22,865 nt of DNA from CAZADH01 sp964483805 (GTDB lineage: Bacteria > Muiribacteriota > Ozemobacteria > Ozemobacterales > Ozemobacteraceae): NCBI GenBank assembly GCA_964483805.1, contig CAZADH010000074.1, positions 1-22,865 of the forward strand, read 5' to 3'. A program made the position numbers and the translations under genes. Shown piece after piece: positions 7,127 through 12,818 of this stretch; the stretch's first letter is position 1; each line of letters starts with the position of its first letter. A model generated the notes under the pieces. That model did no database searches and had not been told where the DNA came from. It saw only the letters and a list, made by a program, of their open reading frames with translations.

Positions 7127-8908
7127 TCACGCGCACAACGACCGCAGGCGCCCCCGGTGATACTGTTCGGCAATCGCCAGCGCTTCATCGGCGTTCGATG
7201 CCGTCATCCCCGATGGTATGGATAACGTCAATACAGAATCATCACATCGTAAGACGATACCACGGGCCACGAGGTCGTCGAGTTCGGGGCCGGGTTCGCA
7301 ATCCCGACGCGGCTCGCGACACGCGAGCACCAGTTCCCGCGCGCGGCCGGACACGGCGAAGCGCAACCTCTCGACGCCCGACCGGGTGTCGAGAAGGTGC
7401 AGGGTCTCCCCGTCGTCGTGGTCGATGAGCACCGCATGCCCACCCGTGGCCAGCATGCGCCACCGGGTCACTGCTTCGGCCAGCGGAACGGCGATCGCCG
7501 AAGGGGGGCGCGGCGCTTCTGGCACGAACCAATAGGCCAGGTCGGCCAGCACCGCCGGCGCCAACGGATAGAGATGGCGGTAGGCCGGTGCCGGCACGAG
7601 CATCCCGACGCCATGCCGCTCCGGTACCTCGACCAACGGGGCAAACCGGTGGTACTGCACAGGATACAGACCGGTCGGCGGCGGCAGGTGCGTCAACAGC
7701 GGCAACCGCTGCAGTTGCTCGGCCAGTTCATCGTCGGTCTCGCCGGGAAACCCGCACAGCAGGTTCCAGGTCACCGCCACTTGATGAGCCACCGCATGCA
7801 CCAGCAACGCCACGTTGTCGCTCGCGCGGGTGCCCTTGCGCATGCGCTGCAACGACCGCGTCGACAAACTCTCGATGCCGGGCTGAATGCGGTTGATCCC
7901 GGCCCGTGCCAGCAGTTCCATCTGCGCGGCCGACACCGGCGGCCGCACTTCGCAGAACACCCGCCGCCCATGGGGGCCCGTGAGCATCGGCAAGAGATCG
8001 GCATACGCATCTTCGGCGAGCACGTTGTCGGTGAGGGTGACCGTCCGCGTCGGGTACTGCCGCAACCGCTGCCACTCCTCGAGAAAGCGCGGCGCACTCT
8101 TGCGACGGTACCGGCGCGAGCAACCGTTGAGGCCACAGAACAGGCAGGGCGCTTTCTCGCCCCACCAGCACCCGCGCCCCAACTCGATCTTCACCTGCGT
8201 TCGCGCGGGCGCCAACTCGAGACCCGACGCGGCCAATGCCGCGAAGTACTCGGTGAAATCAGGAATCGGCAGGGCATCGAGAGCTTGCACCGGCTGGCCG
8301 CCGATGACCCGGCGCGCGGGGTCACGACTTACAATGTATTCATAGAACACTTCATCACCGTCGCCGTCGCAGACCGCATCGATGAACGGACACGAAGCCA
8401 GCAACGCCCGCCCCATCGGACCCTCGACATTGGCACCTCCGAACACGGTGCGCACCTGCGGATGATCGCTCTTGATGGCCCGGGCCAACGCCAGTGACGC
8501 GAGGTTCTGCTGGAACGACGACGAGAAGCCGACCACTTCGTAGCGGCCCCAATCGACCGCCGTCCGCCACCGCTCGATGAACGCCGCCGCCCGCGGTCGG
8601 GCCGCGGTCAACTCGGCCGCCGCGATCGGGCCGCTGCTGAGACACTCGCTGAAATAGCTTTCCGTCGTCGGCAATCCCTGCGGGAAGGCACAGGGCGCAA
8701 ACAGCCATTCCCCGGGGAACAGCGGGGTCAATTCGTCGATGGCCCGGCACAGACGCAGGCCCACCTCGGCGGCAAACGCCAGGTTCAGATAGTGCAGGTC
8801 ACAGGCGATCCCGCGCGCGCGCAGACCGGCCGCCAGCAGGCTTGCCCCCAGCGCCGGGCCGTCTTCGGCGGCGAACGGCATGACCACCAGTGCGACCCGC
8901 GTGCTCAT
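7127..8908 (-). CDS. B12-binding radical SAM protein, RiPP maturation radical SAM protein 1-like
   Basis: The 593-residue product has an N-terminal cobalamin-binding-like region (about 1-230), including ALVVMPFAAEDGPALGASLL and VVGFSSSFQQNLASLALARA. A radical SAM core follows. Its cluster motif sits in RGCWWGEKAPCLFCGLNG, with Cys spacing CX7CX2C. This CWWG...C.FCGLNG signature is the hallmark of the family annotated 'RiPP maturation radical SAM protein 1', which modifies ribosomal peptides in bacteriocin-like clusters. Further core landmarks are VTLTDNVL, INRIQPGIESLSTRSLQRM and the LLCGFPGE block. The last ~120 residues (from about ATGGHAVLIDHDDGETLHLL to DDSVLTLSIP) resemble the usual C-terminal module. 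The start is ATG at 8908 with a weak AGGG-type site upstream. No leader-peptide gene, protease or exporter is visible on either side, so the substrate is unknown. Confidence 0.85.
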   Translation of the reverse strand: MSTRVALVVMPFAAEDGPALGASLLAAGLRARGIACDLHYLNLAFAAEVGLRLCRAIDELTPLFPGEWLFAPCAFPQGLPTTESYFSECLSSGPIAAAELTAARPRAAAFIERWRTAVDWGRYEVVGFSSSFQQNLASLALARAIKSDHPQVRTVFGGANVEGPMGRALLASCPFIDAVCDGDGDEVFYEYIVSRDPARRVIGGQPVQALDALPIPDFTEYFAALAASGLELAPARTQVKIELGRGCWWGEKAPCLFCGLNGCSRRYRRKSAPRFLEEWQRLRQYPTRTVTLTDNVLAEDAYADLLPMLTGPHGRRVFCEVRPPVSAAQMELLARAGINRIQPGIESLSTRSLQRMRKGTRASDNVALLVHAVAHQVAVTWNLLCGFPGETDDELAEQLQRLPLLTHLPPPTGLYPVQYHRFAPLVEVPERHGVGMLVPAPAYRHLYPLAPAVLADLAYWFVPEAPRPPSAIAVPLAEAVTRWRMLATGGHAVLIDHDDGETLHLLDTRSGVERLRFAVSGRARELVLACREPRRDCEPGPELDDLVARGIVLRCDDSVLTLSIPSGMTASNADEALAIAEQYHRGRLRSLCA

Positions 8909-9009
8909 CGCCGCCCTGGAATCCAGGCCCGCCGCGATGGCCCGATATCGATGTATTTATCACGTACTTTCATTTGGCACCTCACCCGCATGGCCAGATC
9001 AAGGCCCGA

Positions 9010-9225
9010 GCGCAGTCGCAAGGGACCCGCCCGCCCACGATGGGCGTAGTGGGCGTTTGCTGCCATGGATGGCGGCCCGAAACGCAGTTTCGGGCAGTGC
9101 AAACGACCCGCCCGCGCACGATGCGCGCAGTGCTCCGTTGCCCCACGGATGGGGGCGCGAAACGCCAGTTTCGCGCAGTGCAACGGAGCCGCCCGCCCAC
9201 GATGGGGGTAGTGGGCGTCTGCCGA
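9010..9225. repeat. Tandem ~81-bp repeat array with conserved, covarying stems
   Basis: Two full units (9024-9104 and 9105-9185) are flanked by partial units at 9010-9023 and 9186-9225. Each full unit can form a short hairpin H1 (CGCCCA/TGGGCG around CGA at 9032-9046; CGCGCA/TGCGCG at 9113-9127). It also forms a closing stem (CGTTTGC 9054-9060 with GCAAACG 9099-9105; CCGTTGC 9135-9141 with GCAACGG 9180-9186). Inside that stem are two hairpins: GCCA/TGGC versus CCCA/TGGG, and 9-base arms GCCCGAAAC/GTTTCGGGC (9075-9095) versus GCGCGAAAC/GTTTCGCGC (9155-9176). The units differ mostly at paired positions, and about five base pairs changed on both sides. Two single-base indels within the unit argue against coding function. 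It could be a structured RNA, a REP/BIME-like mobile palindrome family, or a leader element of either flanking gene. Confidence 0.8.
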
Positions 9226-9313
9226 CATCATAGGGACTCGCCGGGCGCGACGCAAACGTGCTGGGAGCGACGGGCCTTGCCTCTGGAGATCATGCCATTC
9301 CGACACAAAACGT

Positions 9314-9342
9314 TTGCACTCGGTTTCGCCACAGACTACACT
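9314..9342 (+). promoter_or_regulatory. Candidate sigma70-like promoter of the hybrid kinase
   Basis: TTGCAC (9314-9319) and TACACT (9337-9342) are separated by exactly 17 bases, each matching four of six consensus bases. A transcript from here would have about 80 bases of leader before the proposed TTG start and would begin downstream of the repeat array. Confidence 0.4.
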
Positions 9343-9426
9343 GGGCCCGGGGATGGTCGGTCGCCAGACGCGCAGGGGTGCGGGCAGGCGAATGTTTGGC
9401 ATGTCTGTCACCGGAGTGGGAACACA

Positions 9427-11781
9427 TTGAACGGCAACAACGGGGAACCCCTCGATCGCGAGGCGCTGCAGCGCGAGCGCATGCGCCTGCAATTCGTCAT
9501 CGATGGCGCCGGCCTGGGCATCTGGGAATGGAACATGCAGACCAACCAGACCGTCTTCAACGAGGCCTGGGCCCGCATGCTCGGTTACTCGCTCGAAGAA
9601 CTGACGCCTTATTCTTATGAAACCTGGGTCAGCCTGACCCATCCCGACGACCTGCAACGGGCAGAAAAACAATTGCGCCTCTGCGCCGAGGGCAAGATCC
9701 CGAATTACGACGTCGAGATCCGCATGCGCCACAAAGACGGGCACTGGGTCTGGATCCTCGACCGCAGCCGCATCATGACCCACGACGCGGCCGGAAAACC
9801 GCTCTTGATGTTCGGGACACACACCGACATCACCGAGCGAAAACGCATCGAGGAAGCTTTGCGAGAGAGCCGCGAACGCCTCGATCTGGCCATGGACGTC
9901 GCCAACGATGGGGTCTGGGACTGGGACGTGGTCAACAACGAGACCTATTTCGACGCGCGTTACTACACCATGGCCGGTTACGCGGCCCACGAGTTCCCGG
10001 GAACCTTTGCCGAATGGGCCCACCGGGTGCATCCCGATGACCTGAAGGCGGCCCAGGCCGCTCTCGAAGACCACTTCAAAAATGGCACGCCGGGGTTCGA
10101 TATCGAGTTCCGCTGGCGCCGCAAAGACGGCACCTACATGTGGATCCGCGGCCGGGGCAAGACGGTGGCGCGCCAGCCGGACGGCTCGCCGCGACGCATC
10201 ATCGGCACGCACACCGACGTCACCCAACGCCGCGAAGCCGAGGAAGCCCTGCGTCGCAGCGAAGGCCGGTTCCAGAACATGCTCGGCCTCGTCCCCGACA
10301 TGATCTCGATTCAAGATCCAGACATGAATATATTATATTGCAACTGGCAGGGTTTCGCTGCTGTAGCGCAAGAGAAGCGCCGGTGCAATACAAAATGTCA
10401 CATTGCTCTGCGCGACCTGCCCTCCCCCTGCCCCGACTGTCTGGCGAAAACGGTCATCGCCTCCGGCCGCACCGTCCAAAAGGAGGTGGCGCTGCCCGAC
10501 GGCCGTTGGCTCGATGTGCGCATCATTCCATTGCTCGATGCGCACGGCCGGGTCGAGTTGTTCATGGAATGGGTGCGCGACATCACCGAGCAGAAGAAGA
10601 ACGCCGACGACCGCGACCGTCTGCAGACCCAACTCGCGCAGGCCCAGAAAATGGAGTCGATCGGTCGCCTGGCCGGCGGGGTCGCGCATGACTTCAACAA
10701 CATGCTCGGCGTGATCCTCGGCTACAGCGAGATGACGCTGGCCGACCTCGAGCCGACGCACCCCCACTACGCCGACCTGGTCGAGATCCGCAATGCGGCC
10801 GAGCGCTCGGCCGGCTTCACCCGCCAACTGCTGGCATTTGCGCGCAAACAGACGGTCGCCCCCAAGGTTCTCGACCTCAACGAGACGATCAACGGCATGC
10901 TCGCGATGATGCGGCGCCTCATCGGCGAAGACATCGATCTTTGCTGGCGACCGGGCGAACGACTGGGCACGGTGAAGATCGACCCGACCCAGATCGATCA
11001 GATTCTCGCCAACCTCTGCGTCAACGCGCGCGACGCCATCGAGAACACGGGCCGGGTCATCATCGAGACCGCCAATACCATGTTCGATGCCGCATACACA
11101 GCGACCCACCCCGATGCGTTACCGGGGCACTACGTCATGCTGGCGGTCAGCGACAGCGGTTCGGGCATCGAGCCCGAGGTTCTGGCCCACCTGTTCGAGC
11201 CGTTTTTCACGACCAAGGATGTCGGCAAGGGCACCGGTCTCGGCCTCGCCACCGTGTACGGCATTGTCAAACAGAATCGTGGTTTCATCATTGTGTACAG
11301 CGAACGCGGCCAGGGCACGACATTCAAGATCTTCCTGCCTCGCCACGATGGCCCGGTGACAAACCCGACGCCATCGCTTGCTCCAGCCCAGCCAACCACG
11401 GGCAGAGAGGTCATCCTGCTCGTCGAGGACGAACCGTCGATTCTGCAGATGACCAGCGTTCTTCTGACGACCCGGGGATACACGGTATTGCCGGCATCGA
11501 CACCCCGTGCCGCGTTGCGCCTGGCCAAAGAGAACAAAGGCGCCATCGATCTGTTGATCACCGATGTCGTCATGCCGGGCATGAACGGGCGCGAACTGGC
11601 TCAGCAACTGCAGACGGCCTTCCCGGCGCTGCGGTGTCTGTTCATGTCGGGGTACACCGCCGACGTCATCGCCGATCGCGGAGTTCTCGAAGACGGGGTG
11701 GCGTTCATCCAGAAACCGTTCACCACCAACGAACTGTTTGCCAAGGTCCGATCGACGCTCGACCGCGTGCCCAACGGCTAA
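9427..11781 (+). CDS. Soluble three-PAS hybrid sensor histidine kinase with C-terminal receiver
   Basis: Autophosphorylates on His and passes phosphate to its own receiver, which probably feeds a downstream phosphotransfer step. It has 784 residues from the proposed TTG. Three PAS domains sit at about 20-140, 150-275 and 283-400. The first two end in the PAC-like GTHTDITERKR and GTHTDVTQRRE. The third carries a Cys cluster (YCNW, RCNTKCH, CPDC at 335-338). Then come the HisKA motif GGVAHDFNNMLG with His421 and the HATPase boxes (NLCVNARDAI, DSGSGI, FFTTKDVGKGTGLGLATVYG). The receiver has EDE near its start, Asp713 in LITDVVMPG and Lys in IQKPF. No membrane segment is seen, so it probably senses an internal cue. 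The start is uncertain: TTG 9427 follows GGAG by ten bases, ATG 9481 is the next in-frame choice, and the frame is open far upstream through the repeat array. Confidence 0.92.
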   Translation: MNGNNGEPLDREALQRERMRLQFVIDGAGLGIWEWNMQTNQTVFNEAWARMLGYSLEELTPYSYETWVSLTHPDDLQRAEKQLRLCAEGKIPNYDVEIRMRHKDGHWVWILDRSRIMTHDAAGKPLLMFGTHTDITERKRIEEALRESRERLDLAMDVANDGVWDWDVVNNETYFDARYYTMAGYAAHEFPGTFAEWAHRVHPDDLKAAQAALEDHFKNGTPGFDIEFRWRRKDGTYMWIRGRGKTVARQPDGSPRRIIGTHTDVTQRREAEEALRRSEGRFQNMLGLVPDMISIQDPDMNILYCNWQGFAAVAQEKRRCNTKCHIALRDLPSPCPDCLAKTVIASGRTVQKEVALPDGRWLDVRIIPLLDAHGRVELFMEWVRDITEQKKNADDRDRLQTQLAQAQKMESIGRLAGGVAHDFNNMLGVILGYSEMTLADLEPTHPHYADLVEIRNAAERSAGFTRQLLAFARKQTVAPKVLDLNETINGMLAMMRRLIGEDIDLCWRPGERLGTVKIDPTQIDQILANLCVNARDAIENTGRVIIETANTMFDAAYTATHPDALPGHYVMLAVSDSGSGIEPEVLAHLFEPFFTTKDVGKGTGLGLATVYGIVKQNRGFIIVYSERGQGTTFKIFLPRHDGPVTNPTPSLAPAQPTTGREVILLVEDEPSILQMTSVLLTTRGYTVLPASTPRAALRLAKENKGAIDLLITDVVMPGMNGRELAQQLQTAFPALRCLFMSGYTADVIADRGVLEDGVAFIQKPFTTNELFAKVRSTLDRVPNG
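10325..10341. repeat. Dispersed dyad motif, AT-only variant in the kinase PAS3
   Basis: TGAATAT-ATT-ATATTGC matches 10 of 14 half-site positions and contains the perfect dyad AATAT-ATT-ATATT. It imposes the codons AAT ATA TTA TAT, of which ATA and TTA are scarcely used elsewhere in this gene. Confidence 0.5.
10385..10401. repeat. Dispersed dyad motif, second copy in the kinase PAS3
   Basis: GCAATAC-AAA-ATGTCAC has a perfect left arm and a weak right arm (10 of 14). It lies 60 bases from the previous copy, the closest pair in the window. It falls in codons for the Cys cluster RCNTKCH. Confidence 0.45.
11475..11491. repeat. Dispersed dyad motif, copy in the kinase receiver
   Basis: GGGATAC-ACG-GTATTGC matches 12 of 14 half-site positions, with the exact ATAC-N3-GTAT core. 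It lies in the early receiver-domain coding sequence (GYTVLPA). Confidence 0.5.
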
Positions 11782-11892
11782 ACAAGATCTCTTCGGCGAC
11801 CCGCCAAAGACCTCGGCCGCAACCGCCAAACTTCTTCTCGGAAATCGGGTATCATTATTGTTGCTGGTGTTTGTTGCCTGCATCCACGACAA

Positions 11893-11906
11893 TCTCCGAC
11901 GGAGAG
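11893..11906 (+). promoter_or_regulatory. Ribosome binding site inside a small hairpin
   Basis: GGAGAG (11901-11906) is a good Shine-Dalgarno sequence seven bases before ATG 11914. Its first five bases pair perfectly with TCTCC at 11893-11897 across a GAC loop. The pairing could limit translation initiation of the secreted protein. The stem is only five pairs, so the effect may be mild or absent. Confidence 0.4.
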
Positions 11907-11913
11907 CACGACC

Positions 11914-12759
11914 ATGAATCGACGATTCTGCACGACGATCATCTGGCTTCTCATCCTCCACCTGGTGGCCAGCCCGGTCATCGGCTGGGCGCAAGCCTCC
12001 TCTTCGGCCGATGTCGGCAAAGCGCTCGACACGATGCTCAATTACGACTACAAGTCGTATGCGGCGAAAATTGCGGCCACGCAGATCCAGCAAGACCTTG
12101 CGGCCGGCCGGCCGATCGACTGGGGCAAACTGGGTCGGGAGTACACGAGCAAACCGTTCCTCGCCAACGTGGCCATCGCCGGTGGGTCCGAGCTCGCCGG
12201 CACCGGCATTCAACTGGCCATGGCGGGAGTCTGCCCCCCGTTCGGCATGGTGATCGGCTCCGTCATTTCGTCATCGCTCAATGCCTTCGGCGGTGCCATC
12301 GGCTACGAAACCAATGCGGCCATGCGGTCGGGCGCGCCATTGACACCCAAACAGGTGCTCGGAACCGCGCTCAAGAACATCGACATGCCCTCGTTCGTCG
12401 GTCAGACCACCGGTAGTATGATTGGCGCCATGGTCGGCCAGGCCTTGATTCCGATTCCGGTCGTCGGCATGATCATCGGCGGCATGGTCGGCGGTTTCGC
12501 CGGCAACATGGCGGTCAATGCACTGCGCAAGATCCCGGCCGTGGCGTCATGGTTCGCCGACCTGCAGCGGCGCTGGGAGAAAGTGGGCGAATCCCTGATC
12601 GGTTCAGCCTCGGCAACGGCCGTGGTCCCGATCGCCGACACCACAGACACCCGCAACAACGTGGGCGTTGCGCCGACCCGCGTTGTGGGCAGCGGCGACC
12701 CGGTGACGGGCACGCCCAATCCGTTCGCGGCAAGCCAGACCATTCGCGTCACCCCGTAA
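11914..12759 (+). CDS. Secreted glycine-zipper-like protein of unknown function
   Basis: The 281-residue product has a clear Sec signal peptide: MNRRF, a hydrophobic core IIWLLILHLVASPVIGW and likely cleavage after AQA near residue 28. The mature part has two hydrophobic Gly/Ala-rich blocks, about 88-135 (GTGIQLAMAGVCPPFGMVIG, SVISSSLNAFGGAIGY) and 168-210 (TTGSMIGAMVGQALIPIPVV, GMIIGGMVGGFAGNMAVNAL). Their GxxxG-type spacing is typical of glycine-zipper segments that insert in or associate with membranes. A Trp/Lys-containing amphipathic stretch and a Thr/Pro/Val-rich tail follow. It is encoded 132 bases after the kinase on the same strand, possibly co-transcribed. It shares its general style with the large protein at 2603-5115, but I cannot show homology. 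An outer-membrane or pore-associated role is only a guess. Confidence 0.85.
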   Translation: MNRRFCTTIIWLLILHLVASPVIGWAQASSSADVGKALDTMLNYDYKSYAAKIAATQIQQDLAAGRPIDWGKLGREYTSKPFLANVAIAGGSELAGTGIQLAMAGVCPPFGMVIGSVISSSLNAFGGAIGYETNAAMRSGAPLTPKQVLGTALKNIDMPSFVGQTTGSMIGAMVGQALIPIPVVGMIIGGMVGGFAGNMAVNALRKIPAVASWFADLQRRWEKVGESLIGSASATAVVPIADTTDTRNNVGVAPTRVVGSGDPVTGTPNPFAASQTIRVTP

Positions 12760-12762
12760 GCA

Positions 12763-12795
12763 CCGGGGCCGCGAGCGATAGCCGCAGGCCCCCGG
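12763..12795. terminator. Probable terminator between converging genes
   Basis: CCGGGGCC (12763-12770) pairs with GGCCCCCGG (12787-12795) with one bulged C, followed by AATTGTTACTT. It starts three bases after the stop of the secreted-protein gene and lies just beyond the stop of the converging phosphatase gene at 12805. The T-rich tail is imperfect. Confidence 0.5.
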
Positions 12796-12801
12796 AATTG
12801 T

Positions 12802-12818
12802 TACTTACATCGTATTGC
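12802..12818. repeat. Dispersed dyad motif at the 3' end of a phosphatase gene
   Basis: TACTTAC-ATC-GTATTGC matches 10 of 14 half-site positions with a perfect right arm. It overlaps the TAA stop and the last codons (SNTM) of the minus-strand phosphatase gene, beside the terminator. Confidence 0.45.

Larger units (their letters stand above)
8909..9426. other. Divergent intergenic region between the radical SAM gene and the hybrid kinase
   Basis: This 518-base region holds the tandem structured repeat (9010-9225), a candidate plus-strand promoter (9314-9342), and an AT-rich stretch at 8943-8985 with a degenerate dyad-motif copy (GATGTATTTA). Several frames stay open across it, including one continuous with the kinase. 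However, their translations are low-complexity Arg/Pro-rich text without domain similarity, so I assign no gene. Confidence 0.6.

Noticed and set aside
7246..7258. ATCGT-AAG-ACGAT inverted repeat
   Set aside because: It lies within the C-terminal codons of the radical SAM gene, has short arms and does not match the dispersed motif, so chance is a sufficient explanation.
9024..9224. The 81-base array read as a 27-residue peptide repeat, perhaps a RiPP precursor for the adjacent radical SAM enzyme
   Set aside because: Eighty-one is a multiple of three and frames stay open, but the units differ by two offset single-base indels and by changes that keep base pairing, not amino acids. No leader-like sequence or start precedes it.
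9010..9225. CRISPR array
   Set aside because: Two units without unique spacers; the whole unit is repeated and forms several stems.
9292..9426. Upstream ATG at 9292 as the kinase start
   Set aside because: GGAG is only a few bases away, and the extra residues contain no recognisable domain. They would also begin upstream of the best promoter candidate at 9314-9342.
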